From assembly GCA_020028455.1 (NCBI GenBank), contig JAHZOA010000005.1, positions 1-50,132 on the forward strand: a DNA stretch of 50,132 bases. The letters run 5' to 3'. Position 1 is the first letter of the stretch. Each line of letters opens with the position of its first letter. Below the pieces are notes generated by a model. That model worked only from the letters and a program-made list of their open reading frames with translations. It was not told where the DNA came from and made no database searches. The position numbers were made by a program, and so were the translations under genes. Below, piece after piece: positions 19,439 through 28,500 of this stretch. The stretch is from Armatimonadota bacterium (GTDB lineage: Bacteria; Sysuimicrobiota; Sysuimicrobiia; Sysuimicrobiales; Kaftiobacteriaceae).

Positions 19439-19946
19439 CTGCTTTCACAAGTGCCTCGGTGATGGCGATGTATCGCGATCCCTGGGGGATGAACGCAATC
19501 TCCCGCTCGTTCTCGCGATCCGTGAAGCGGATTTCGACCCACAGGTATGCGGAGGGAAGCATGCTCCGTATTTTCTCTGCCCACTCGATGACAACGACCC
19601 CGTCTCGCTCCAGGATCTCGTCAAAACCAATGTCCTCGATCTGTCGCGGGGCATCGAGCCGGTAGAGATCAACATGGGCAATCGAAACGGGTCCGGAGTA
19701 TTCTCTGACGAGCGTGAAGGTGGGACTGGCGAAATAGCCGGCCGCGCCTGCCCCTTGAGCGATCCCGCGGGTCAGGACCGTCTTCCCCGCACCGAGATCT
19801 CCCGACAGGGCGATCACATCGCCGGATCGCAGTAGGTGACCCAAACGCCGTCCCAAGGATTCAGTCTGCTCTGAGGTTGCTGTTCGGATGGCGTAGGTGG
19901 AAGGGGGCGTCCCCATTCGACTCGCCCGCAGTGCGGGCTCGCTCAT
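19419..19946 (-). CDS. tsaE: t6A biosynthesis ATPase TsaE
   Basis: GDVIALSGDLGAGKTVLTRGIAQG, SPTFTLVREYSG, HVDLYRL; start codons lie in a dispersed element (19946 or 19916). Confidence 0.95.
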   Translation of the reverse strand: MSEPALRASRMGTPPSTYAIRTATSEQTESLGRRLGHLLRSGDVIALSGDLGAGKTVLTRGIAQGAGAAGYFASPTFTLVREYSGPVSIAHVDLYRLDAPRQIEDIGFDEILERDGVVVIEWAEKIRSMLPSAYLWVEIRFTDRENEREIAFIPQGSRYIAITEALVKADAHPRH

Positions 19947-19998
19947 GGCCTTCGGCCGCCGATGCGAGTCGAATGCCCTGAGCCTGTCGAAGGGCGCG
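19914..19998 (-). repeat. Dispersed structured element, copy 2 (5' end of tsaE)
   Basis: Minus: CCCTTCGACAGGCTCAGGGCATTCGACTCGCATCGGCGGCCGAAGGCCATGAGCGAGCCCGCACTGCGGGCGAGTCGAATGG. Confidence 0.85.
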
Positions 19999-20004
19999 AT
20001 TGCC

Positions 20005-21330
20005 TCATCGTTGGGCCGGCCGAACTCTCAATCGGAGCCCATCCACGCTCACGACCTCGACCCGTTGGCCTTCGGAAATCTGACCCGCGTCGGTCTTCGC
20101 CGTCCACATCTCGCCGGCCACGTACACCATCCCATCTGGGGAGAGATCGGTTCGCGCGACTCCCTTAGCGCCGACCAGACTCTCGCTACCCATCCTGGAC
20201 CGCGCCTTTTGCGCGCGCACGCCTGCACCAACCGCAAAGAGGAAGAACATCCCGGTGAGCACCGCCATAAAGAGCGCCAGCTGCAACGAGACTCTCAGGA
20301 ATGGCGCCTGCCGTTCGGTGAGGAGCAAGGCGCCCAGGAAGAAGGCGATCACTCCGCCGATAGTGAGGACCCCGTGGCCGGGGACCTTGATATCTGCAAT
20401 GAAGAACACGAGCGACAGCAGGATGAGCGCGACCCCCGCGACGTTCACCTGGAGTACGGCAAACGAAGCCAGCGCCAGAATCAACGCGATGCCGCCGACG
20501 ACGCCGGGAAGGATTGCGCTCGGATTGCTGAGCTCAAAGATAATCCCGTAGATGGCGATGGTCATCAAGATGAGCCCGATATTCGGATCGCTGATGAGGT
20601 CGAGGAATCTCTCGGTGATGTCCATGGGGAATGTGCGGACGGGCACGCCTTTGGTGGTGAGCGGCACGGCCCAGGTCTCTGAGGCGACGCCCCGGCCGTG
20701 GATTTTTGCCAGGAGATCATCGAGGTCCGTCGCCACAAGATCGACGACCTTGAGCCGTACGGCTTCAGCTTCATCGATGGACACACTCTGGCGGACCGCC
20801 TTTTCAGCCCAATCGGCATTCCTGTTCCTGCGCCGGGCGATCGTCCGAATGTTGGCGACAGAGTCATTTGTGACTTTCTCGAGCATCGTCTGGTCCTGCT
20901 GACCGTCCTGGCCCACGACGACCGGGTGCGCAGCCCCGATGTGCGTAGCGGGGGCCATGGCGGCGATGTGCGCCGCGTAGGTAACGAATACTCCCGCGGA
21001 GGCTGCTCGGGCGCCCTCAGGACTGATGTAGACGATTACAGGGACTTTCGCATTCAGCAGGGCTTTGGTGATCTCGTCCATGGACTTGAGAAGACCGCCC
21101 GGGGTGTCGAGCTCGACCACGAGCGCGTTCGCGCGTTTACTTTCCGCTTCGCGGAGCGCCCTGAGTATGTAGCGGGCGCTGCTGGGGGCGATGATGCCGT
21201 CGACGCGAATGCGGATGATCTCCCCGGGCGGCGGCTGCACTGGTGCCGCGGTCACCAGACCGGTCCACACGAGGAGTGTCACCGTCAACAACCACAGCCG
21301 CCTGCTCACGCCAAATCCCTCCCTGATCAT
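20005..21330 (-). CDS. NfeD family membrane-bound ClpP-class serine protease
   Basis: Signal peptide, ALVVELDTPGGLLKSM, PEGARAASAGVFVTYAAHIAAMAPATHIGAAHP, C-terminal OB-like NfeD domain. Confidence 0.93.
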   Translation of the reverse strand: MIREGFGVSRRLWLLTVTLLVWTGLVTAAPVQPPPGEIIRIRVDGIIAPSSARYILRALREAESKRANALVVELDTPGGLLKSMDEITKALLNAKVPVIVYISPEGARAASAGVFVTYAAHIAAMAPATHIGAAHPVVVGQDGQQDQTMLEKVTNDSVANIRTIARRRNRNADWAEKAVRQSVSIDEAEAVRLKVVDLVATDLDDLLAKIHGRGVASETWAVPLTTKGVPVRTFPMDITERFLDLISDPNIGLILMTIAIYGIIFELSNPSAILPGVVGGIALILALASFAVLQVNVAGVALILLSLVFFIADIKVPGHGVLTIGGVIAFFLGALLLTERQAPFLRVSLQLALFMAVLTGMFFLFAVGAGVRAQKARSRMGSESLVGAKGVARTDLSPDGMVYVAGEMWTAKTDAGQISEGQRVEVVSVDGLRLRVRPAQR

Positions 21331-23024
21331 CGTTCGCCCTTCGCGCTCTTCGCGAGTTTGGGCGAAAGGCCGCCCCGGCTCTCGCCCTGATGTTCAAAGA
21401 TTCGCTTCACGTCATCCAACGTATTGATTTCATCCGCGGTCTTATCGTCCCGGATGCGCTTGATTCGAGGGAACCGCAGCGCGTAACCGCTTTCGTGCCG
21501 GTCACTCCGCGTGACTGCGTCGAACGCCACCTCGAGCACGATGTTCGGCTCGACGATCTTCACTCGCCCGAGGTCCTTGGTCGTGTGCTGCTGGAACCAC
21601 CGCGTCAGCTCCAGGATCTCGACGTCCGTGAGTCCTGAGTAGGCCTTGCCGATCGTCACCAACGCATCGCCGTTTCGTACCGCGAAGGTCACATCGCTCA
21701 ACACGCTCGCCCGCTTGCCATGCCCGTGCTCGGCGGCGACAACGACAACGTCAAGAGTCGCGAGTTCCTCCTTAAGCTTCATCCACTGCCGGCCCCGCCT
21801 GCCCGGCTGGTACCGTGAGGTGGGCCGCTTGATCACAAGACCTTCATTGCCACGGTCACGCGCCTCGCGAAACTGGGACGCCAATTGCTCCGGATTGTCA
21901 GCGACCGTCCACATCGCCGACTGCACAGCGCCACCCAAGGGAAGGCCGCGCAGCGCCTTCTGGCGCTCGAGCAGGGGCCGGTCCATCAACACCTCTCCAT
22001 CCAGGTACAGTAGATCGAATGCGAACATCACGACCGGCACGGTACCGACTAAGTCCGAGGGGTCCTTCCGGCGAAGGCGCTGCTGCAGTGCGGAGAATGG
22101 GATCGCCCTTTCGTCCTTCCAGGCGATGATCTCGCCGTCGAGGATGTACCGGTGTCCTAGCGCCCGAAGATCGCCGTGGAGCTCCGGGAAGGAGGGCGTG
22201 ATCTCGTCGAGGGTGCGCGAATAGATCGCGAGCCGTGTGCCGTCATGATGGACCTGCGCGCGTATGCCGTCGTACTTGTCCTCAACGAGCAATGACTCGG
22301 GCCTGTCGCCATCGGCGCGGGTGAGTGCAAATGCTTCTTCGGGGGTGAACACTGTTTCTGCCAGCATGAAATGAAACGGGCGGAAGAGCGTGAGTGTCGC
22401 CTGATCAAGGTTTCCGTGGCGCGCCATCACGGCAACCATGCCGATGTCACTGACCAGCATGTTGGCGCGGCGCACGGTGGTGACCGGCACGTCGAACGCC
22501 TTCGCGATGGCTTCTTCGAGCAGACCTTCCTTCAAGCCGACCCGCAGATCCGAGGTGATGATGCGGACCAGGTACTTGGCTTCCAGGGGATCTGCGTCGC
22601 TCAGTAAAGTGCGCATCCCGTCGATCTTCACCTGGCGCGATCCCTTACCGGTGGCGCCGGCCATTCGCGTGAACGCGGCATCGACCGCCGGAAGTGTCAT
22701 CGGGGTACGAAACAGTGGGGCGTGGCGTCTCTGATGCAGCAAGTCGTAGGCCGCGGCGCCAAGATCGCCGTGGCGCAGATAGACCTGGTCCAGCGCCTCG
22801 CCGGTGGCACCGCTCACGTCCAGCAGAGCCTCAACAATGGCTGACCACCCGACATTGAGGGCGCGCCCGTCACCTGCCGGGAAGGGTGAGCCTGTGAGAT
22901 AGGTGCAGGCGATGCGCAGCTCTTCGTCGGTCAGGGTCTTGAGGTAGTCGGCAACGAGGTCGCGCTTTGCGATTTTGCTTGTTGTCCCGGAAATCGCTTC
23001 CAGGACTTCTGCCAACCTGCGCAT
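21327..23024 (-). CDS. ATP-dependent DNA ligase
   Basis: EDKYDGIRAQVHHDG (motif I KYDG), LDGEIIAWKDERAIPFSALQQRL, EGLVIKRPTSRYQPGRRGRQWMKLK. Confidence 0.95.
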   Translation of the reverse strand: MRRLAEVLEAISGTTSKIAKRDLVADYLKTLTDEELRIACTYLTGSPFPAGDGRALNVGWSAIVEALLDVSGATGEALDQVYLRHGDLGAAAYDLLHQRRHAPLFRTPMTLPAVDAAFTRMAGATGKGSRQVKIDGMRTLLSDADPLEAKYLVRIITSDLRVGLKEGLLEEAIAKAFDVPVTTVRRANMLVSDIGMVAVMARHGNLDQATLTLFRPFHFMLAETVFTPEEAFALTRADGDRPESLLVEDKYDGIRAQVHHDGTRLAIYSRTLDEITPSFPELHGDLRALGHRYILDGEIIAWKDERAIPFSALQQRLRRKDPSDLVGTVPVVMFAFDLLYLDGEVLMDRPLLERQKALRGLPLGGAVQSAMWTVADNPEQLASQFREARDRGNEGLVIKRPTSRYQPGRRGRQWMKLKEELATLDVVVVAAEHGHGKRASVLSDVTFAVRNGDALVTIGKAYSGLTDVEILELTRWFQQHTTKDLGRVKIVEPNIVLEVAFDAVTRSDRHESGYALRFPRIKRIRDDKTADEINTLDDVKRIFEHQGESRGGLSPKLAKSAKGER

Positions 23025-23042
23025 GACTCTATTCTAACGCAA

Positions 23043-23087
23043 GGGGTCTGACCCCCAGGGGCCTGACCCTTGGGGGCCTGGCCCCTA
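23043..23087. repeat. Three tandem 15-nt near-palindromic units
   Basis: GGGGTCTGACCCCCA / GGGGCCTGACCCTTG / GGGGCCTGGCCCCTA. Confidence 0.85.
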
Positions 23088-23117
23088 AGTGAAGTTCGTT
23101 GGAGATTCGTTGGAGGT

Positions 23118-24062
23118 TCAATCTGCAAGACCCGGAATACCGCCGATCCCCCTTGCCAATTGAACGCCACGTTTGATCGCCTCGGCCACTGCGCGTTCTG
23201 CGGCGACCCCCAGGGATAGCAGATTGGCTTTGGCCTCACCCAAAGAGAGTGCGAATGTCGTGTCCCCGTCAAACATTGTGTGCGCCGGCGAGATCACCCT
23301 GGCCAGGCCGTCATGGGCGAGCTGAGCGAGCTTGTTGGCCTGTTCCTTCGTCAACCCCGCGTTGGTCGCGACCACCGCCAGCGTGCTGTTTCCGGGGAAA
23401 CCCGGCACCTCTTCCATCGAAAGCAGCATTTCTGTCATGTTGAGAAAATGCCCGGTGGCCGGATCTCGTGCGCCTGCGAGGATCGCACCATTGTCAGGGT
23501 CGATTACATCGCCAAACGCATTGACCACCACAAGCGCGCCGATGACGACTCCGCCCGGCAGCCGGAGCGACCATGTGCCGACCCCGCCCTTCATTGCCGA
23601 GACCGGACCGAGCAGTTTTCCAACGGCGGCCCCGGTACCGACGCCGACGGATCCTTCCTCAACTTTCTCACCGGCGGCGCGCGCAGCCTCATAGCCCATC
23701 TCCGGGCCGGGGCGCACCTTGGCGCTGCCGACCGCGAGATCGAAGATCACCGCAGCCGGGACGATGGGAACCTTGGTGCCTCCGGTCTCAAAGCCAACGC
23801 CGCGTTCCTCAAGAAACCGCACCACACCGTCGGCCGCGGCGAGTCCGAAGGCGCTGCCGCCGGTAAGCAACACGGCGTGCACGCGCTCCACGAGATTCAT
23901 CGGTCGCAGCAGGTCAGTTTCTCGTGTACCCGGCGCCGCGCCACGCACATCCACTCCGCCGACGGCGCCCCGTTCGCATAGGATCACGGTGCACCCGGTC
24001 GCCGCTCTCTTGTCGGTGGCGTGACCGACCTTTATACCCGGTACGTCGGTTATCTGCGGCAT
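23118..24062 (-). CDS. P1 family (DmpA/S58) peptidase
   Basis: TDVPGIKVGHATDKRAATGCTVILCE, LLTGGSAFGLAAADGVVRFLEE, NSTLAVVATNAGLTKEQA. Confidence 0.93.
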   Translation of the reverse strand: MPQITDVPGIKVGHATDKRAATGCTVILCERGAVGGVDVRGAAPGTRETDLLRPMNLVERVHAVLLTGGSAFGLAAADGVVRFLEERGVGFETGGTKVPIVPAAVIFDLAVGSAKVRPGPEMGYEAARAAGEKVEEGSVGVGTGAAVGKLLGPVSAMKGGVGTWSLRLPGGVVIGALVVVNAFGDVIDPDNGAILAGARDPATGHFLNMTEMLLSMEEVPGFPGNSTLAVVATNAGLTKEQANKLAQLAHDGLARVISPAHTMFDGDTTFALSLGEAKANLLSLGVAAERAVAEAIKRGVQLARGIGGIPGLAD

Positions 24063-24066
24063 GGAA

Positions 24067-24834
24067 CTAGCGGGGCCGAGTCTCTCGCACGGATACTTCG
24101 CCCACAGTCACCGGTTGGACACCCGATGCGGTACGAATAAGAAGCGCGCCGCTGTCGTCGACGTCTTCGGCGATACCTTCCAGCATATGCGTACTGCCGA
24201 CTTGCACAGACCGCCCACTGAGAAACGATCGCCGCCTCCAGGCGCGCAAGACGGCTTTTGAATCCTGGGACAACAGATCGTAGAAGTGTTCGACTTGCTC
24301 CAGAACGGCGCGGGTCAACACAGACAGATCGACCGTCCGGCCCAGTGAGGCAAGAACGGTGGTTGCCCCCCTCCGCACGTCCTCCGGGAGCGCATCAAGC
24401 TCGACATTCACATTGATCCCGATGCCAAGGATCGCCACGCCTGCTGCTGATTCTACGAGAATCCCGCCAACCTTCCGGCTTTCAAGGATGACGTCATTAG
24501 GCCACTTCAATTGGATCGTCCGACCGCTCACTGATTCGAGAGCGGCGGCAACCCCCGCGCCAGCCGCAAAACCGATGAGGGGCCACGCTTCCAGGGGGAT
24601 TGTCGGACGCAATACGATCGAGAGCCACAACCCTCCTGACGGAGATGCCCAGGCACTCCCCTTCCTGCCACGACCTCCGGTTTGCTCTCCCGCTAGAGCC
24701 GCGGTCCCTTCCGGCGCATCGGCCTTAGCCATCTCTCGAGCGACGTCGTTTGTTGATCCGACGCTCTCGTATACCAACAGCGGCCGGCCCAGTCGCTGCG
24801 TGCGCAGCCCGTCATGGATGGCGTTAGCCTGCAA
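24067..24834 (-). CDS. birA: Biotin-[acetyl-CoA-carboxylase] ligase
   Basis: STNDVAREMAK, EQTGGRGRKGSAWASPSGGLWLSIVLRP, LKWPNDVIL; TTG start at 24834 preferred. Confidence 0.92.
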   Translation of the reverse strand: MQANAIHDGLRTQRLGRPLLVYESVGSTNDVAREMAKADAPEGTAALAGEQTGGRGRKGSAWASPSGGLWLSIVLRPTIPLEAWPLIGFAAGAGVAAALESVSGRTIQLKWPNDVILESRKVGGILVESAAGVAILGIGINVNVELDALPEDVRRGATTVLASLGRTVDLSVLTRAVLEQVEHFYDLLSQDSKAVLRAWRRRSFLSGRSVQVGSTHMLEGIAEDVDDSGALLIRTASGVQPVTVGEVSVRETRPR

Positions 24835-25306
24835 CCTTCCGCACCTCCTGCGCTGAGACGCTGGGGAGGAGATCCGCAATCCGCCGGCCGTCGGGAAGCT
24901 TCAAATCGGGTGCAATCTCAACCAGCGGTTCAAGCACAAACCGCCGGCCGACCATCTCTGGATGTGGGAGGGTCAACCGGTTCCCGTTCGTCACGAGATC
25001 ATCATAGAGCAGGATATCGATATCAATCGTCCGCGGCCCCCAATGAATCTCTCGAGTACGGTTCAGCTCCCGCTCCACTTGCTTGGTCAAGGTGAGGAGT
25101 GCGTCCGGATCGAGGTCTGTCTCGATCTCGGCTGCGAGATTGTAAAACCAGGGCTGTCCGACGTAGCCAATAGGCTCGGTCTCATAGACGGAGGACGCCT
25201 TCACGACGCGCACCTGGCCGGACCCCTCCAGCCCGCGTAGCGCCGCCTCGAGCATCGCTTTGCGGTCGCCGAGGTTGGCACCAAGGCTCAGGTACGCGAT
25301 CGCCAC
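24824..25306 (-). CDS. folK: 6-hydroxymethyl-7,8-dihydropterin pyrophosphokinase
   Basis: AYLSLGANLGDRKAMLEAAL, HWGPRTIDIDILLYDD, LPHPEMVGRRFVLEPLVEIAPDL. Confidence 0.97.
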   Translation of the reverse strand: MAIAYLSLGANLGDRKAMLEAALRGLEGSGQVRVVKASSVYETEPIGYVGQPWFYNLAAEIETDLDPDALLTLTKQVERELNRTREIHWGPRTIDIDILLYDDLVTNGNRLTLPHPEMVGRRFVLEPLVEIAPDLKLPDGRRIADLLPSVSAQEVRKVAG

Positions 25307-25668
25307 TAGCGCCGCTCTCGACGCACTTCCACACTAGAGTAATCGAGCGGGCCGGGTAGCTTCACCTGGGGCTTGCGCACGCGGACGGTGGCAGCCTGGA
25401 CACGATCGAAGGTGAGCAATCGTCGAGCCATGGAATCTGCAAGCGCCTCGAGCAGAGAACGCGACTCGCCCTCCATCGTGTCCTTCACGATGTCGTACAC
25501 GCGGCGATAGTCGATCGTCCGCTCAAGGTCATCGGTACGCCCGGCCTCGCTGAGATCAGCTTCGAGCTCAACGTCGACCACGAAATCCTGTCCGTTCGTG
25601 CGCTCGGTCTGTAGCGCGCCGTGATGCGCGAAGAACTTCATGCCCGCCAAGACGATCCGATCGGTCAT
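25306..25668 (-). CDS. folB: Dihydroneopterin aldolase
   Basis: MTDRIVLAGMKFFAHHGALQTERTNGQDFVVDVELEADL. Confidence 0.95.
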   Translation of the reverse strand: MTDRIVLAGMKFFAHHGALQTERTNGQDFVVDVELEADLSEAGRTDDLERTIDYRRVYDIVKDTMEGESRSLLEALADSMARRLLTFDRVQAATVRVRKPQVKLPGPLDYSSVEVRRERR

Positions 25669-25673
25669 TGATA

Positions 25674-26288
25674 TCAGCGTGCCAGCCTGCTCTCGACGAT
25701 CCCCATGACCTCATCACGCAGGCGGTCGGAAGCCGTCACCAGTTCCTGCGCGCGCGCCTCAGTGGCCTGAACGTAACCGTGGTCCTTGATGCTGGAGAGA
25801 TTGATCCGGACGTTGAGGATCGCTCCGTGGACGGCGGCATGCGCCAGCAGCGCGGCCACACCTGCGTCACTGATCGCATTCACGTTTCCTTCTCGTGCCA
25901 CAAGCGCGGCGCTTTTCAATACGTCCGTGGCGTGCGCCGCGACCGCGAGCGGGACCGCGGCCGCCTCGATCAAGGCGCGCTGGATCGTCTGCTGACGCTC
26001 TCTTCGCTGAGCGTCGGTCTCTTTGGGCAGGCGCATGGCCCGCATGACATCGTCAAATGCCTGGGCGTCCTTTGCCGCGAGATCCAGGAGGGTCGTTCGA
26101 TCTTGATCCATTTTGCGGGCAACGGTCTCAATGGACACGCCGCCCTCTTTCACCTTCGTCAAACGGCTGACCATCGCGAGCAAGGCGGCCGCCATCGCGC
26201 CCGTGACAGCAGACGCGCTGCCCCCGCCCGGGGTTGGCTCCGCAGAAGCCACACGGTCGAGAAATCGCGCGAGGGGCTCGCTGATCAC
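25674..26288 (-). CDS. Formimidoyl-THF cyclodeaminase / methenyl-THF cyclohydrolase (FTCD_C family)
   Basis: FLDRVASAEPTPGGGSASAVTGAMAAALLAMVSRLT. Confidence 0.92.
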   Translation of the reverse strand: MISEPLARFLDRVASAEPTPGGGSASAVTGAMAAALLAMVSRLTKVKEGGVSIETVARKMDQDRTTLLDLAAKDAQAFDDVMRAMRLPKETDAQRRERQQTIQRALIEAAAVPLAVAAHATDVLKSAALVAREGNVNAISDAGVAALLAHAAVHGAILNVRINLSSIKDHGYVQATEARAQELVTASDRLRDEVMGIVESRLAR

Positions 26289-27574
26289 TGCTTCTCAGCC
26301 ATCAAGCGCCCGCGGTCGACCACAATGCGGCCCCGTTTGATTACCGTGCTCACCGGATTGACTCCAAACGTCATCGCGATTTGTCGATAGTCATCCACTT
26401 CGAGGATCACGATGTCGGCTGCCTTGCCCGGTTCCAGGCTCCCCACCTCCTCTGCCATTCCAACGGCGTGAGCCGCATTGATCGTCGCGGCCACCACCGC
26501 TTCAGCTGGAGTCATCTTCATGCCGAGGGATGAGAGAGCGATTACCATCGGCACAGAGTATGTGGGGGACGTCCCGGGATTGAAATCGGTGCCGATGGCG
26601 ACGGGCACCTGCAAATCGATGATGCGGCGTGCCGGTGCATACGGGAGACCCAGAAACAGGGCCGTCGCCGGAAGCAGAACGGCCAACGTTCCGCTCTCCG
26701 CCATTGCGCGCAACCCCTCGTCGGATGCGCGCAAGAGGTGGTCTGCTGAGACCGCTTCCAGTTCCGACGCCAGCCGCGCGCCTCCCTGGTCAGACAATTC
26801 ATCCGCGTGCATCTTCAGATCGAGTCCCGCCTCATGCCCTGCCAGCAGCACGTTCCGCGATTGGTCAGGCGTGAACGCGCCGACGTCGCAAAACACGTCA
26901 CAAAACTCCGCCAGATCCTCCTCCACCACAGCGGGAATCATCTCATCAATGATCAGCCGCACATAGCCATCCGGATCACCGGCAAACTCGGGCGGAACCG
27001 CGTGGGCGCCGAGGAATGTCGGAACGAGGTCGGCGTCGTGCAGCGCGCTCAGGCGATGAACGACGCGGAGTGACTTCAACTCGTCCTCGACGGACAGCCC
27101 GTACCCACTCTTGGCCTCGACCGTCGTGGTGCCGTGAACGAGCATGCGATTCAACCGGAGGTTCCCGAGTGCCAGGAGATCATCCTCGGAGGCAGCGCGT
27201 GTAGCGCGCATGGTTGACAGGATGCCCCCGCCCCGGGCGGCGATCTCTTGATAGGTGGCGCCGGCGAGCCGCATCTCGAACTCATCGGCCCGCGACCCGG
27301 CAAACACGAGATGCGTGTGCGGATCCACAAATCCCGGCACCACGACGGTGCCGCGGGCATCGATCGTGGTCGTGCCCGCGGACGCGCTGACTTCGTCGAG
27401 GACCTCAGCCGTCGATCCGGCCGCGATGATCACGCCGTCCGCGACCGCCACGGCCCCGTCCGCGGCCAACCCCAGATCCGCAAGACCGGCCCCACGCCGG
27501 GGGTGTCCGTTGTTTCCGGCAATGGTCAGGAGTTGCGCGGCATGCGTGATGAGGAGATCGGCGGGCAATTTCAT
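26285..27574 (-). CDS. hutI: Imidazolonepropionase
   Basis: VVVPGFVDPHTHLVFAGSRADEFEMRLAGATYQEI, KSGYGLSVEDELK, AIGTDFNPGTSPT. Confidence 0.97.
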   Translation of the reverse strand: MKLPADLLITHAAQLLTIAGNNGHPRRGAGLADLGLAADGAVAVADGVIIAAGSTAEVLDEVSASAGTTTIDARGTVVVPGFVDPHTHLVFAGSRADEFEMRLAGATYQEIAARGGGILSTMRATRAASEDDLLALGNLRLNRMLVHGTTTVEAKSGYGLSVEDELKSLRVVHRLSALHDADLVPTFLGAHAVPPEFAGDPDGYVRLIIDEMIPAVVEEDLAEFCDVFCDVGAFTPDQSRNVLLAGHEAGLDLKMHADELSDQGGARLASELEAVSADHLLRASDEGLRAMAESGTLAVLLPATALFLGLPYAPARRIIDLQVPVAIGTDFNPGTSPTYSVPMVIALSSLGMKMTPAEAVVAATINAAHAVGMAEEVGSLEPGKAADIVILEVDDYRQIAMTFGVNPVSTVIKRGRIVVDRGRLMAEKQ

Positions 27575-27590
27575 CGCTGACGCGACGCAG

Positions 27591-28484
27591 CTATTCCATC
27601 AGGTGCGTTTCAAGGATTTGTTCACGCGTGAAGTCGCGGAGGCGAAGGTGGTGGCGGGCGACGTCGACGACCGCGTCGAGGGGAAGCAGACCTACGACCT
27701 CGCTCTCGACGATGGTCACCCCGTAGTGCGCCGCCTCCTCGTTGACCACTTCAAACGCTCGCTGTACGGGGGTCTGCGTGAAATCCACGAGGTTCATCGA
27801 GACCTGCGCCTTGCCACTTTCATTCTTCACGCCCATCGCCTGTACAGCCACCAGTCCGCCGCTGCTCTCGCGGACGGCGCGTGCAATCTTTTTTGCCACT
27901 TCGATGTCGTCTGTACTGAGGTTGATGTTGTAGGCGATGAGCGGGCGACGGGCACCCACGACGGCGGCGCCTGCAGTCGGATGAGGTTTCGCCTCACCGA
28001 AATCCGGCATCCACGCTGGATCAGCGAGTTTGGCCGCGAGGCCCTCGTATTCCCCCTTGCGAATGTCCGGCAGTCGCCGGCGCTCCGGTCTTGTCGCCGC
28101 TTCGGCGTAGAAAAACACCGGGACGCGCAGCCGGTCCCATATTTCTCGGCCGAGCGTCTTCGCGATCCCAACGGCATCGTCCATGGTCACGCCCGAGATC
28201 GGGATGAATGGAATGACGTCGATGGCCCCAAGGCGCGGGTGCTCGCCGCGGTGGGCATTCATGTCGATGAGCTCCACGGCGCGCTCGCACGCGGCCAGCG
28301 CTGCGGTCCTCGCCGCCTCCGGAGTTCCCACGAACGTGACAACGCACCGGTTGTGACTCTCGTCCGCCTGCACATCCAGGAGGCGCGCGCCGTTCGTCCG
28401 CCGGACCTCGTCCGCGATCGCGTCGATGACTTCACGGCGGCGTCCTTCACTGAAGTTAGGAACGCATTCAACCAATCGGGGCAT
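27591..28484 (-). CDS. ftcD: Glutamate formimidoyltransferase
   Basis: MPRLVECVPNFSEGRRREVIDAI, HNRCVVTFVGTPEA, MNAHRGEHPRLGAIDVIPFIPI; start trimmed from ORF track. Confidence 0.95.
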   Translation of the reverse strand: MPRLVECVPNFSEGRRREVIDAIADEVRRTNGARLLDVQADESHNRCVVTFVGTPEAARTAALAACERAVELIDMNAHRGEHPRLGAIDVIPFIPISGVTMDDAVGIAKTLGREIWDRLRVPVFFYAEAATRPERRRLPDIRKGEYEGLAAKLADPAWMPDFGEAKPHPTAGAAVVGARRPLIAYNINLSTDDIEVAKKIARAVRESSGGLVAVQAMGVKNESGKAQVSMNLVDFTQTPVQRAFEVVNEEAAHYGVTIVESEVVGLLPLDAVVDVARHHLRLRDFTREQILETHLME

Positions 28485-28500
28485 CGATCTCCGTGCGCGG

